Assembly: GCA_949775045.1 (NCBI GenBank)
Contig: OX459104.1
Coordinates: 3,683,486-3,747,485 of the forward strand
Length of the DNA stretch: 64,000 nucleotides
Direction: 5' to 3'
DNA from: Metridium senile
Taxonomy: Eukaryota > Cnidaria > Anthozoa > Actiniaria > Metridiidae
Shown here: positions 38,694 to 53,488 of the stretch, piece by piece
How the letters are laid out: every line of letters starts with the position of its first letter
How positions within the stretch are numbered: the stretch's first letter is position 1
The notes under the pieces: model-generated
What the model was told of the DNA's origin: nothing
What the model saw: only the letters and a program-made list of their open reading frames with translations
The model's database searches: none
Position numbers and translations under genes: made by a program

Positions 38694-39831
38694 CTATAAC
38701 TATAAATGATTATGAATGTATATAGATAAATTAATATATACTAATGAAAATATAAGAACTGTGTTTAGTTACGAAAAAAGGACTCAGTAAGTGCCTGTTT
38801 AAAAGGCATCAAAGCTGACTCAGATATTACGGATATTGGTAGGTAGGGAATTCCATGTTTTTGCCCCGTTGTAGCGAAACGAAGATTCAAAATTTTGCGA
38901 AGATTGGTACTTAGCAGTTCTTGCTAACGGTAAGCGAAGCTGCAGATCTTTGCTTCTAGTATTGTAATAATGGAATTGACTAGAAAATCGGAACTGCTCA
39001 TTTAATAGGTATATGCCCGGGCTAGACTATTTAAGGCATTTGTATACCAGCATACAATTCTACGGAAAGTTTCTGCCAAAAGGATGAGGAGGAAGTAATT
39101 AAGATTTAATTCATTTTCTTTTTTTTTCTGCCTTCAATGATTGCAGCAGCGCACCTCTGCAACCTGTCTAGGTACTCTTTCCTAGTGTTGATACTGCATC
39201 CATGCATTTCAAACGCAAGAGCAATAATCAACAATTGGAAGTATCAAAATGAGTATTAAATACAAAGTGATACATGCATCAGTCTTGCGTGCCATCCGAA
39301 GCATAAAACAAGCACCCCCTACAACGTGTGGGTTGTCTTGGATGAAACTCGCTTGCAATGCGATATCACATTGAATGCGCATGCGCGAGTTGACCCTACT
39401 CCCCACTGGGAATAAGAACAATAAGATTAGCATAACAATAAACCTGCCCTGAAAGACTAGGATTTTTCAATTTGTATAAATCGAGTGACGCTTAGTTAGT
39501 CTACGTATAGGAATTACCATTTATAGCTTAGGGGCTGGTTCTCTCCTCCCTTCGGACGAGCTGGGTGTGGGGAACGGAGAGCGCGTGAGTTTTTTCTTTT
39601 TTTTAATTTTTTCTTTTCTTTTTCTGATAAAAACAGCCTTTCTCATTCGAAACGTTTACAAACTAAAATTATTTAACTTTTACATCCCATGTTGTACATA
39701 TTTATTGATTGATTTATTGATGAATAAATATTTAAGCAGAAATTAGAATGCCTGCAGTTCAACATAGCTGGTTTAAGTGGGGCTCTGCACAAAACATACA
39801 TCACATTGCGTTTACATACATAAAGATATAA
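38694..39831 (+). repeat. satellite copy 35, A1082 only
   Basis: Plain A1082 copy separating the G196 block from the dimeric region. Confidence 0.96.
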
Positions 39832-40969
39832 CTATAACTATAAATGATTATGAATGTATATAGATAAATTAATATATACTAATGAAAATATAAGAACTGT
39901 GTTTAGTTACGAAAAAAGGACTCAGTAAGTGCCTGTTTAAAAGGCATCAAAGCTGACTCAGATATTACGGATATTGGTAGGTAGGGAATTCCATGTTTTT
40001 GCCCCGTTGTAGCGAAACGAAGATTCAAAATTTTGCGAAGATTGGTACTTAGCAGTTCTTGCTAACGGTAAGCGAAGCTGCAGATCTTTGCTTCTAGTAT
40101 TGTAATAATGGAATTGACTAGAAAATCGGAACTGCTCATTTAATAGGTATATGCCCGGGCTAGACTATTTAAGGCATTTGTATACCAGCATACAATTCTA
40201 CGGAAAGTTTCTGCCAAAAGGATGAGGAGGAAGTAATTAAGATTTAATTCATTTTCTTTTTTTTTCTGCCTTCAATGATTGCAGCAGCGCACCTCTGCAA
40301 CCTGTCTAGGTACTCTTTCCTAGTGTTGATACTGCATCGATGCATTTCAAACGCAAGAGCAATAATCAACAATTGGAAGTATCAAAATGAGTATTAAATA
40401 CAAAGTGATACATGCATCAGTCTTGCGTGCCATCCGAAGCATAAAACAAGCACCCCCTACAACGTGTGGGTTGTCTTGGATGAAACTCGCTTGCAATGCG
40501 ATATCACATTGAATGCGCATGCGCGAGTTGACCCTACTCCCCACTGAGAATAAGAACAATAAGATTAGCATAACAATAAACCTGCCCTGAAAGACTAGGA
40601 TTTTTCAATTTGTATAAATCGAGTGACGCTTAGTTAGTCTACGTATAGGAATTACCATTTATAGCTTAGGGGCTGGTTCTCTCCTCCCTTCGGACGAGCT
40701 GGGTGTGGGGAACGGAGAGCGCGTGAGTTTTTTCTTTTTTTTAATTTTTTCTTTTCTTTTTCTGATAAAAACAGCCTTTCTCATTCGAAACGTTTACAAA
40801 CTAAAATTATTTAACTTTTACATCCCATGTTGTACATATTTATTGATTGATTTATTGATGAATAAATATTTAAGCAGAAATTAGAATGCCTGCAGTTCAA
40901 CATAGCTGGTTTAAGTGGGGCTCTGCACAAAACATACATCACATTGCGTTTACATACATAAAGATATAA
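39832..40969 (+). repeat. satellite copy 36, type A
   Basis: Type A: G508 (position 40339, creating an ATCGAT palindrome) plus A716, with G206 and A1082. Confidence 0.96.
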
Positions 40970-42107
40970 CTATAACTATAAATGATTATGAATGTATATA
41001 GATAAATTAATATATACTAATGAAAATATAAGAACTGTGTTTAGTTACGAAAAAAGGACTCAGTAAGTGCCTGTTTAAAAGGCATCAAAGCTGACTCAGA
41101 TATTACGGATATTGGTAGGTAGGGAATTCCATGTTTTTGCCCCGTTGTAGCGAAACGAAGATTCAAAATTTTGCAAAGATTGGTACTTAGCAGTTCTTGC
41201 TAACGGTAAGCGAAGCTGCAGATCTTTGCTTCTAGTATTGTAATAATGGAATTGACTAGAAAATCGGAACTGCTCATTTAATAGGTATATGCCCGGGCTA
41301 GACTATTTAAGGCATTTGTATACCAGCATACAATTCTACGGAAAGTTTCTGCCAAAAGGATGAGGAGGAAGTAATTAAGATTTAATTCATTTTCTTTTTT
41401 TTTCTGCCTTCAATGATTGCAGCAGCGCACCTCTGCAACCTGTCTAGGTACTCTTTCCTAGTGTTGATACTGCATCCATGCATTTCAAACGCAAGAGCAA
41501 TAATCAACAATTGGAAGTATCAAAATGAGTATTAAATACAAAGTGATACATGCATCAGTCTTGCGTGCCATCCGAAGCATAAAACAAGCACCCCCTACAA
41601 CGTGTGGGTTGTCTTGGATGAAACTCGCTTGCAATGCGATATCACATTGAATGCGCATGCGCGAGTTGACCCTACTCCCCACTGGGAATAAGAACAATAA
41701 GATTAGCATAACAATAAACCTGCCCTGAAAGACTAGGATTTTTCAATTTGTATAAATCGAGTGACGCTTAGTTAGTCTACGTATAGGAATTACCATTTAT
41801 AGCTTAGGGGCTGGTTCTCTCCTCCCTTCGGACGAGCTGGGTGTGGGGAACGGAGAGCGCGTGAGTTTTTTCTTTTTTTTAATTTTTTCTTTTCTTTTTC
41901 TGATAAAAACAGCCTTTCTCATTCGAAACGTTTACAAACTAAAATTATTTAACTTTTACATCCCATGTTGTACATATTTATTGATTGATTTATTGATGAA
42001 TAAATATTTAAGCAGAAATTAGAATGCCTGCAGTTCAACATAGCTGGTTTAAGTGGGGCTCTGCACAAAACATACATCACATTGCGTTTACATACATAAA
42101 GATATAA
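40970..42107 (+). repeat. satellite copy 37, type B
   Basis: Type B: A206 (position 41175), with C508, G716 and A1082. Confidence 0.96.
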
Positions 42108-43245
42108 CTATAACTATAAATGATTATGAATGTATATAGATAAATTAATATATACTAATGAAAATATAAGAACTGTGTTTAGTTACGAAAAAAGGACTCA
42201 GTAAGTGCCTGTTTAAAAGGCATCAAAGCTGACTCAGATATTACGGATATTGGTAGGTAGGGAATTCCATGTTTTTGCCCCGTTGTAGCGAAACGAAGAT
42301 TCAAAATTTTGCGAAGATTGGTACTTAGCAGTTCTTGCTAACGGTAAGCGAAGCTGCAGATCTTTGCTTCTAGTATTGTAATAATGGAATTGACTAGAAA
42401 ATCGGAACTGCTCATTTAATAGGTATATGCCCGGGCTAGACTATTTAAGGCATTTGTATACCAGCATACAATTCTACGGAAAGTTTCTGCCAAAAGGATG
42501 AGGAGGAAGTAATTAAGATTTAATTCATTTTCTTTTTTTTTCTGCCTTCAATGATTGCAGCAGCGCACCTCTGCAACCTGTCTAGGTACTCTTTCCTAGT
42601 GTTGATACTGCATCGATGCATTTCAAACGCAAGAGCAATAATCAACAATTGGAAGTATCAAAATGAGTATTAAATACAAAGTGATACATGCATCAGTCTT
42701 GCGTGCCATCCGAAGCATAAAACAAGCACCCCCTACAACGTGTGGGTTGTCTTGGATGAAACTCGCTTGCAATGCGATATCACATTGAATGCGCATGCGC
42801 GAGTTGACCCTACTCCCCACTGAGAATAAGAACAATAAGATTAGCATAACAATAAACCTGCCCTGAAAGACTAGGATTTTTCAATTTGTATAAATCGAGT
42901 GACGCTTAGTTAGTCTACGTATAGGAATTACCATTTATAGCTTAGGGGCTGGTTCTCTCCTCCCTTCGGACGAGCTGGGTGTGGGGAACGGAGAGCGCGT
43001 GAGTTTTTTCTTTTTTTTAATTTTTTCTTTTCTTTTTCTGATAAAAACAGCCTTTCTCATTCGAAACGTTTACAAACTAAAATTATTTAACTTTTACATC
43101 CCATGTTGTACATATTTATTGATTGATTTATTGATGAATAAATATTTAAGCAGAAATTAGAATGCCTGCAGTTCAACATAGCTGGTTTAAGTGGGGCTCT
43201 GCACAAAACATACATCACATTGCGTTTACATACATAAAGATATAA
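42108..43245 (+). repeat. satellite copy 38, type A
   Basis: G508 and A716. Confidence 0.96.
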
Positions 43246-44383
43246 CTATAACTATAAATGATTATGAATGTATATAGATAAATTAATATATACTAATGAA
43301 AATATAAGAACTGTGTTTAGTTACGAAAAAAGGACTCAGTAAGTGCCTGTTTAAAAGGCATCAAAGCTGACTCAGATATTACGGATATTGGTAGGTAGGG
43401 AATTCCATGTTTTTGCCCCGTTGTAGCGAAACGAAGATTCAAAATTTTGCAAAGATTGGTACTTAGCAGTTCTTGCTAACGGTAAGCGAAGCTGCAGATC
43501 TTTGCTTCTAGTATTGTAATAATGGAATTGACTAGAAAATCGGAACTGCTCATTTAATAGGTATATGCCCGGGCTAGACTATTTAAGGCATTTGTATACC
43601 AGCATACAATTCTACGGAAAGTTTCTGCCAAAAGGATGAGGAGGAAGTAATTAAGATTTAATTCATTTTCTTTTTTTTTCTGCCTTCAATGATTGCAGCA
43701 GCGCACCTCTGCAACCTGTCTAGGTACTCTTTCCTAGTGTTGATACTGCATCCATGCATTTCAAACGCAAGAGCAATAATCAACAATTGGAAGTATCAAA
43801 ATGAGTATTAAATACAAAGTGATACATGCATCAGTCTTGCGTGCCATCCGAAGCATAAAACAAGCACCCCCTACAACGTGTGGGTTGTCTTGGATGAAAC
43901 TCGCTTGCAATGCGATATCACATTGAATGCGCATGCGCGAGTTGACCCTACTCCCCACTGGGAATAAGAACAATAAGATTAGCATAACAATAAACCTGCC
44001 CTGAAAGACTAGGATTTTTCAATTTGTATAAATCGAGTGACGCTTAGTTAGTCTACGTATAGGAATTACCATTTATAGCTTAGGGGCTGGTTCTCTCCTC
44101 CCTTCGGACGAGCTGGGTGTGGGGAACGGAGAGCGCGTGAGTTTTTTCTTTTTTTTAATTTTTTCTTTTCTTTTTCTGATAAAAACAGCCTTTCTCATTC
44201 GAAACGTTTACAAACTAAAATTATTTAACTTTTACATCCCATGTTGTACATATTTATTGATTGATTTATTGATGAATAAATATTTAAGCAGAAATTAGAA
44301 TGCCTGCAGTTCAACATAGCTGGTTTAAGTGGGGCTCTGCACAAAACATACATCACATTGCGTTTACATACATAAAGATATAA
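43246..44383 (+). repeat. satellite copy 39, type B
   Basis: A206, with C508 and G716. Confidence 0.96.
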
Positions 44384-45521
44384 CTATAACTATAAATGAT
44401 TATGAATGTATATAGATAAATTAATATATACTAATGAAAATATAAGAACTGTGTTTAGTTACGAAAAAAGGACTCAGTAAGTGCCTGTTTAAAAGGCATC
44501 AAAGCTGACTCAGATATTACGGATATTGGTAGGTAGGGAATTCCATGTTTTTGCCCCGTTGTAGCGAAACGAAGATTCAAAATTTTGCGAAGATTGGTAC
44601 TTAGCAGTTCTTGCTAACGGTAAGCGAAGCTGCAGATCTTTGCTTCTAGTATTGTAATAATGGAATTGACTAGAAAATCGGAACTGCTCATTTAATAGGT
44701 ATATGCCCGGGCTAGACTATTTAAGGCATTTGTATACCAGCATACAATTCTACGGAAAGTTTCTGCCAAAAGGATGAGGAGGAAGTAATTAAGATTTAAT
44801 TCATTTTCTTTTTTTTTCTGCCTTCAATGATTGCAGCAGCGCACCTCTGCAACCTGTCTAGGTACTCTTTCCTAGTGTTGATACTGCATCGATGCATTTC
44901 AAACGCAAGAGCAATAATCAACAATTGGAAGTATCAAAATGAGTATTAAATACAAAGTGATACATGCATCAGTCTTGCGTGCCATCCGAAGCATAAAACA
45001 AGCACCCCCTACAACGTGTGGGTTGTCTTGGATGAAACTCGCTTGCAATGCGATATCACATTGAATGCGCATGCGCGAGTTGACCCTACTCCCCACTGAG
45101 AATAAGAACAATAAGATTAGCATAACAATAAACCTGCCCTGAAAGACTAGGATTTTTCAATTTGTATAAATCGAGTGACGCTTAGTTAGTCTACGTATAG
45201 GAATTACCATTTATAGCTTAGGGGCTGGTTCTCTCCTCCCTTCGGACGAGCTGGGTGTGGGGAACGGAGAGCGCGTGAGTTTTTTCTTTTTTTTAATTTT
45301 TTCTTTTCTTTTTCTGATAAAAACAGCCTTTCTCATTCGAAACGTTTACAAACTAAAATTATTTAACTTTTACATCCCATGTTGTACATATTTATTGATT
45401 GATTTATTGATGAATAAATATTTAAGCAGAAATTAGAATGCCTGCAGTTCAACATAGCTGGTTTAAGTGGGGCTCTGCACAAAACATACATCACATTGCG
45501 TTTACATACATAAAGATATAA
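44384..45521 (+). repeat. satellite copy 40, type A
   Basis: G508 and A716. Confidence 0.96.
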
Positions 45522-46659
45522 CTATAACTATAAATGATTATGAATGTATATAGATAAATTAATATATACTAATGAAAATATAAGAACTGTGTTTAGTTAC
45601 GAAAAAAGGACTCAGTAAGTGCCTGTTTAAAAGGCATCAAAGCTGACTCAGATATTACGGATATTGGTAGGTAGGGAATTCCATGTTTTTGCCCCGTTGT
45701 AGCGAAACGAAGATTCAAAATTTTGCAAAGATTGGTACTTAGCAGTTCTTGCTAACGGTAAGCGAAGCTGCAGATCTTTGCTTCTAGTATTGTAATAATG
45801 GAATTGACTAGAAAATCGGAACTGCTCATTTAATAGGTATATGCCCGGGCTAGACTATTTAAGGCATTTGTATACCAGCATACAATTCTACGGAAAGTTT
45901 CTGCCAAAAGGATGAGGAGGAAGTAATTAAGATTTAATTCATTTTCTTTTTTTTTCTGCCTTCAATGATTGCAGCAGCGCACCTCTGCAACCTGTCTAGG
46001 TACTCTTTCCTAGTGTTGATACTGCATCCATGCATTTCAAACGCAAGAGCAATAATCAACAATTGGAAGTATCAAAATGAGTATTAAATACAAAGTGATA
46101 CATGCATCAGTCTTGCGTGCCATCCGAAGCATAAAACAAGCACCCCCTACAACGTGTGGGTTGTCTTGGATGAAACTCGCTTGCAATGCGATATCACATT
46201 GAATGCGCATGCGCGAGTTGACCCTACTCCCCACTGGGAATAAGAACAATAAGATTAGCATAACAATAAACCTGCCCTGAAAGACTAGGATTTTTCAATT
46301 TGTATAAATCGAGTGACGCTTAGTTAGTCTACGTATAGGAATTACCATTTATAGCTTAGGGGCTGGTTCTCTCCTCCCTTCGGACGAGCTGGGTGTGGGG
46401 AACGGAGAGCGCGTGAGTTTTTTCTTTTTTTTAATTTTTTCTTTTCTTTTTCTGATAAAAACAGCCTTTCTCATTCGAAACGTTTACAAACTAAAATTAT
46501 TTAACTTTTACATCCCATGTTGTACATATTTATTGATTGATTTATTGATGAATAAATATTTAAGCAGAAATTAGAATGCCTGCAGTTCAACATAGCTGGT
46601 TTAAGTGGGGCTCTGCACAAAACATACATCACATTGCGTTTACATACATAAAGATATAA
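45522..46659 (+). repeat. satellite copy 41, type B
   Basis: A206, with C508 and G716. Confidence 0.96.
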
Positions 46660-47797
46660 CTATAACTATAAATGATTATGAATGTATATAGATAAATTAA
46701 TATATACTAATGAAAATATAAGAACTGTGTTTAGTTACGAAAAAAGGACTCAGTAAGTGCCTGTTTAAAAGGCATCAAAGCTGACTCAGATATTACGGAT
46801 ATTGGTAGGTAGGGAATTCCATGTTTTTGCCCCGTTGTAGCGAAACGAAGATTCAAAATTTTGCGAAGATTGGTACTTAGCAGTTCTTGCTAACGGTAAG
46901 CGAAGCTGCAGATCTTTGCTTCTAGTATTGTAATAATGGAATTGACTAGAAAATCGGAACTGCTCATTTAATAGGTATATGCCCGGGCTAGACTATTTAA
47001 GGCATTTGTATACCAGCATACAATTCTACGGAAAGTTTCTGCCAAAAGGATGAGGAGGAAGTAATTAAGATTTAATTCATTTTCTTTTTTTTTCTGCCTT
47101 CAATGATTGCAGCAGCGCACCTCTGCAACCTGTCTAGGTACTCTTTCCTAGTGTTGATACTGCATCGATGCATTTCAAACGCAAGAGCAATAATCAACAA
47201 TTGGAAGTATCAAAATGAGTATTAAATACAAAGTGATACATGCATCAGTCTTGCGTGCCATCCGAAGCATAAAACAAGCACCCCCTACAACGTGTGGGTT
47301 GTCTTGGATGAAACTCGCTTGCAATGCGATATCACATTGAATGCGCATGCGCGAGTTGACCCTACTCCCCACTGAGAATAAGAACAATAAGATTAGCATA
47401 ACAATAAACCTGCCCTGAAAGACTAGGATTTTTCAATTTGTATAAATCGAGTGACGCTTAGTTAGTCTACGTATAGGAATTACCATTTATAGCTTAGGGG
47501 CTGGTTCTCTCCTCCCTTCGGACGAGCTGGGTGTGGGGAACGGAGAGCGCGTGAGTTTTTTCTTTTTTTTAATTTTTTCTTTTCTTTTTCTGATAAAAAC
47601 AGCCTTTCTCATTCGAAACGTTTACAAACTAAAATTATTTAACTTTTACATCCCATGTTGTACATATTTATTGATTGATTTATTGATGAATAAATATTTA
47701 AGCAGAAATTAGAATGCCTGCAGTTCAACATAGCTGGTTTAAGTGGGGCTCTGCACAAAACATACATCACATTGCGTTTACATACATAAAGATATAA
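46660..47797 (+). repeat. satellite copy 42, type A
   Basis: G508 and A716. Confidence 0.96.
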
Positions 47798-48935
47798 CTA
47801 TAACTATAAATGATTATGAATGTATATAGATAAATTAATATATACTAATGAAAATATAAGAACTGTGTTTAGTTACGAAAAAAGGACTCAGTAAGTGCCT
47901 GTTTAAAAGGCATCAAAGCTGACTCAGATATTACGGATATTGGTAGGTAGGGAATTCCATGTTTTTGCCCCGTTGTAGCGAAACGAAGATTCAAAATTTT
48001 GCAAAGATTGGTACTTAGCAGTTCTTGCTAACGGTAAGCGAAGCTGCAGATCTTTGCTTCTAGTATTGTAATAATGGAATTGACTAGAAAATCGGAACTG
48101 CTCATTTAATAGGTATATGCCCGGGCTAGACTATTTAAGGCATTTGTATACCAGCATACAATTCTACGGAAAGTTTCTGCCAAAAGGATGAGGAGGAAGT
48201 AATTAAGATTTAATTCATTTTCTTTTTTTTTCTGCCTTCAATGATTGCAGCAGCGCACCTCTGCAACCTGTCTAGGTACTCTTTCCTAGTGTTGATACTG
48301 CATCCATGCATTTCAAACGCAAGAGCAATAATCAACAATTGGAAGTATCAAAATGAGTATTAAATACAAAGTGATACATGCATCAGTCTTGCGTGCCATC
48401 CGAAGCATAAAACAAGCACCCCCTACAACGTGTGGGTTGTCTTGGATGAAACTCGCTTGCAATGCGATATCACATTGAATGCGCATGCGCGAGTTGACCC
48501 TACTCCCCACTGGGAATAAGAACAATAAGATTAGCATAACAATAAACCTGCCCTGAAAGACTAGGATTTTTCAATTTGTATAAATCGAGTGACGCTTAGT
48601 TAGTCTACGTATAGGAATTACCATTTATAGCTTAGGGGCTGGTTCTCTCCTCCCTTCGGACGAGCTGGGTGTGGGGAACGGAGAGCGCGTGAGTTTTTTC
48701 TTTTTTTTAATTTTTTCTTTTCTTTTTCTGATAAAAACAGCCTTTCTCATTCGAAACGTTTACAAACTAAAATTATTTAACTTTTACATCCCATGTTGTA
48801 CATATTTATTGATTGATTTATTGATGAATAAATATTTAAGCAGAAATTAGAATGCCTGCAGTTCAACATAGCTGGTTTAAGTGGGGCTCTGCACAAAACA
48901 TACATCACATTGCGTTTACATACATAAAGATATAA
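47798..48935 (+). repeat. satellite copy 43, type B
   Basis: A206, with C508 and G716. Confidence 0.96.
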
Positions 48936-50073
48936 CTATAACTATAAATGATTATGAATGTATATAGATAAATTAATATATACTAATGAAAATATAAGAA
49001 CTGTGTTTAGTTACGAAAAAAGGACTCAGTAAGTGCCTGTTTAAAAGGCATCAAAGCTGACTCAGATATTACGGATATTGGTAGGTAGGGAATTCCATGT
49101 TTTTGCCCCGTTGTAGCGAAACGAAGATTCAAAATTTTGCGAAGATTGGTACTTAGCAGTTCTTGCTAACGGTAAGCGAAGCTGCAGATCTTTGCTTCTA
49201 GTATTGTAATAATGGAATTGACTAGAAAATCGGAACTGCTCATTTAATAGGTATATGCCCGGGCTAGACTATTTAAGGCATTTGTATACCAGCATACAAT
49301 TCTACGGAAAGTTTCTGCCAAAAGGATGAGGAGGAAGTAATTAAGATTTAATTCATTTTCTTTTTTTTTCTGCCTTCAATGATTGCAGCAGCGCACCTCT
49401 GCAACCTGTCTAGGTACTCTTTCCTAGTGTTGATACTGCATCGATGCATTTCAAACGCAAGAGCAATAATCAACAATTGGAAGTATCAAAATGAGTATTA
49501 AATACAAAGTGATACATGCATCAGTCTTGCGTGCCATCCGAAGCATAAAACAAGCACCCCCTACAACGTGTGGGTTGTCTTGGATGAAACTCGCTTGCAA
49601 TGCGATATCACATTGAATGCGCATGCGCGAGTTGACCCTACTCCCCACTGAGAATAAGAACAATAAGATTAGCATAACAATAAACCTGCCCTGAAAGACT
49701 AGGATTTTTCAATTTGTATAAATCGAGTGACGCTTAGTTAGTCTACGTATAGGAATTACCATTTATAGCTTAGGGGCTGGTTCTCTCCTCCCTTCGGACG
49801 AGCTGGGTGTGGGGAACGGAGAGCGCGTGAGTTTTTTCTTTTTTTTAATTTTTTCTTTTCTTTTTCTGATAAAAACAGCCTTTCTCATTCGAAACGTTTA
49901 CAAACTAAAATTATTTAACTTTTACATCCCATGTTGTACATATTTATTGATTGATTTATTGATGAATAAATATTTAAGCAGAAATTAGAATGCCTGCAGT
50001 TCAACATAGCTGGTTTAAGTGGGGCTCTGCACAAAACATACATCACATTGCGTTTACATACATAAAGATATAA
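48936..50073 (+). repeat. satellite copy 44, type A
   Basis: G508 and A716. It is followed by a second A copy, which breaks the alternation. Confidence 0.96.
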
Positions 50074-51211
50074 CTATAACTATAAATGATTATGAATGTA
50101 TATAGATAAATTAATATATACTAATGAAAATATAAGAACTGTGTTTAGTTACGAAAAAAGGACTCAGTAAGTGCCTGTTTAAAAGGCATCAAAGCTGACT
50201 CAGATATTACGGATATTGGTAGGTAGGGAATTCCATGTTTTTGCCCCGTTGTAGCGAAACGAAGATTCAAAATTTTGCGAAGATTGGTACTTAGCAGTTC
50301 TTGCTAACGGTAAGCGAAGCTGCAGATCTTTGCTTCTAGTATTGTAATAATGGAATTGACTAGAAAATCGGAACTGCTCATTTAATAGGTATATGCCCGG
50401 GCTAGACTATTTAAGGCATTTGTATACCAGCATACAATTCTACGGAAAGTTTCTGCCAAAAGGATGAGGAGGAAGTAATTAAGATTTAATTCATTTTCTT
50501 TTTTTTTCTGCCTTCAATGATTGCAGCAGCGCACCTCTGCAACCTGTCTAGGTACTCTTTCCTAGTGTTGATACTGCATCGATGCATTTCAAACGCAAGA
50601 GCAATAATCAACAATTGGAAGTATCAAAATGAGTATTAAATACAAAGTGATACATGCATCAGTCTTGCGTGCCATCCGAAGCATAAAACAAGCACCCCCT
50701 ACAACGTGTGGGTTGTCTTGGATGAAACTCGCTTGCAATGCGATATCACATTGAATGCGCATGCGCGAGTTGACCCTACTCCCCACTGAGAATAAGAACA
50801 ATAAGATTAGCATAACAATAAACCTGCCCTGAAAGACTAGGATTTTTCAATTTGTATAAATCGAGTGACGCTTAGTTAGTCTACGTATAGGAATTACCAT
50901 TTATAGCTTAGGGGCTGGTTCTCTCCTCCCTTCGGACGAGCTGGGTGTGGGGAACGGAGAGCGCGTGAGTTTTTTCTTTTTTTTAATTTTTTCTTTTCTT
51001 TTTCTGATAAAAACAGCCTTTCTCATTCGAAACGTTTACAAACTAAAATTATTTAACTTTTACATCCCATGTTGTACATATTTATTGATTGATTTATTGA
51101 TGAATAAATATTTAAGCAGAAATTAGAATGCCTGCAGTTCAACATAGCTGGTTTAAGTGGGGCTCTGCACAAAACATACATCACATTGCGTTTACATACA
51201 TAAAGATATAA
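50074..51211 (+). repeat. satellite copy 45, type A
   Basis: G508 and A716, where a type B copy would be expected. Confidence 0.96.
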
Positions 51212-52349
51212 CTATAACTATAAATGATTATGAATGTATATAGATAAATTAATATATACTAATGAAAATATAAGAACTGTGTTTAGTTACGAAAAAAGGA
51301 CTCAGTAAGTGCCTGTTTAAAAGGCATCAAAGCTGACTCAGATATTACGGATATTGGTAGGTAGGGAATTCCATGTTTTTGCCCCGTTGTAGCGAAACGA
51401 AGATTCAAAATTTTGCAAAGATTGGTACTTAGCAGTTCTTGCTAACGGTAAGCGAAGCTGCAGATCTTTGCTTCTAGTATTGTAATAATGGAATTGACTA
51501 GAAAATCGGAACTGCTCATTTAATAGGTATATGCCCGGGCTAGACTATTTAAGGCATTTGTATACCAGCATACAATTCTACGGAAAGTTTCTGCCAAAAG
51601 GATGAGGAGGAAGTAATTAAGATTTAATTCATTTTCTTTTTTTTTCTGCCTTCAATGATTGCAGCAGCGCACCTCTGCAACCTGTCTAGGTACTCTTTCC
51701 TAGTGTTGATACTGCATCCATGCATTTCAAACGCAAGAGCAATAATCAACAATTGGAAGTATCAAAATGAGTATTAAATACAAAGTGATACATGCATCAG
51801 TCTTGCGTGCCATCCGAAGCATAAAACAAGCACCCCCTACAACGTGTGGGTTGTCTTGGATGAAACTCGCTTGCAATGCGATATCACATTGAATGCGCAT
51901 GCGCGAGTTGACCCTACTCCCCACTGGGAATAAGAACAATAAGATTAGCATAACAATAAACCTGCCCTGAAAGACTAGGATTTTTCAATTTGTATAAATC
52001 GAGTGACGCTTAGTTAGTCTACGTATAGGAATTACCATTTATAGCTTAGGGGCTGGTTCTCTCCTCCCTTCGGACGAGCTGGGTGTGGGGAACGGAGAGC
52101 GCGTGAGTTTTTTCTTTTTTTTAATTTTTTCTTTTCTTTTTCTGATAAAAACAGCCTTTCTCATTCGAAACGTTTACAAACTAAAATTATTTAACTTTTA
52201 CATCCCATGTTGTACATATTTATTGATTGATTTATTGATGAATAAATATTTAAGCAGAAATTAGAATGCCTGCAGTTCAACATAGCTGGTTTAAGTGGGG
52301 CTCTGCACAAAACATACATCACATTGCGTTTACATACATAAAGATATAA
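51212..52349 (+). repeat. satellite copy 46, type B
   Basis: A206. It is the last copy of the dimeric region. Confidence 0.96.
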
Positions 52350-53488
52350 CTATAACTATAAATGATTATGAATGTATATAGATAAATTAATATATACTAA
52401 TGAAAATATAAGAACTGTGTTTAGTTACGAAAAAAGGACTCAGTAAGTGCCTGTTTAAAAGGCATCAAAGCTGACTCAGATATTACGGATATTGGTAGGT
52501 AGGGAATTCCATGTTTTTGCCCCGTTGTAGCGAAACGAAGATTCAAAATTTTGCGAAGATTGGTACTTAGCAGTTCTTGCTAACGGTAAGCGAAGCTGCA
52601 GATCTTTGCTTCTAGTATTGTAATAATGGAATTGACTAGAAAATCGGAACTGCTCATTTAATAGGTATATGCCCGGGCTAGACTATTTAAGGCATTTGTA
52701 TACCAGCATACAATTCTACGGAAAGTTTCTGCCAAAAGGATGAGGAGGAAGTAATTAAGATTTAATTCATTTTCTTTTTTTTTTCTGCCTTCAATGATTG
52801 CAGCAGCGCACCTCTGCAACCTGTCTAGGTACTCTTTCCTAGTGTTGATACTGCATCCATGCATTTCAAACGCAAGAGCAATAATCAACAATTGGAAGTA
52901 TCAAAATGAGTATTAAATACAAAGTGATACATGCATCAGTCTTGCGTGCCATCCGAAGCATAAAACAAGCACCCCCTACAACGTGTGGGTTGTCTTGGAT
53001 GAAACTCGCTTGCAATGCGATATCACATTGAATGCGCATGCGCGAGTTGACCCTACTCCCCACTGGGAATAAGAACAATAAGATTAGCATAACAATAAAC
53101 CTGCCCTGAAAGACTAGGATTTTTCAATTTGTATAAATCGAGTGACGCTTAGTTAGTCTACGTATAGGAATTACCATTTATAGCTTAGGGGCTGGTTCTC
53201 TCCTCCCTTCGGACGAGCTGGGTGTGGGGAACGGAGAGCGCGTGAGTTTTTTCTTTTTTTTAATTTTTTCTTTTCTTTTTCTGATAAAAACAGCCTTTCT
53301 CATTCGAAACGTTTACAAACTAAAATTATTTAACTTTTACATCCCATGTTGTACATATTTATTGATTGATTTATTGATGAATAAATATTTAAGCAGAAAT
53401 TAGAATGCCTGCAGTTCAACATAGCTGGTTTAAGTGGGGCTCTGCACAAAACATACATCACATTGCGTTTACATACATAAAGATATAA
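52350..53488 (+). repeat. satellite copy 47, T10
   Basis: T10 run (52775-52784), A1082 and length 1139 bp. Confidence 0.96.
52658..52891 (-). pseudogene. LINE relic segment, frame rejoined by T10 (copy 47)
   Basis: Same 77-codon frame as in copy 31, open because of the T10 run at 52775-52784. Confidence 0.7.

Larger units (their letters stand above)
39832..52349 (+). repeat. nascent dimeric higher-order repeat, period 2276 bp
   Basis: Copies 36-46 fall into two haplotypes. Type A has G508 and A716; type B has A206. Their order is A B A B A B A B A A B. Four perfect AB dimers occupy 39832-48935, followed by A, A, B. Neither full haplotype occurs elsewhere in the window. This is the pattern expected when a two-unit block is amplified as a whole, with one single-unit register slip later producing the AA. 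Confidence 0.9.
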
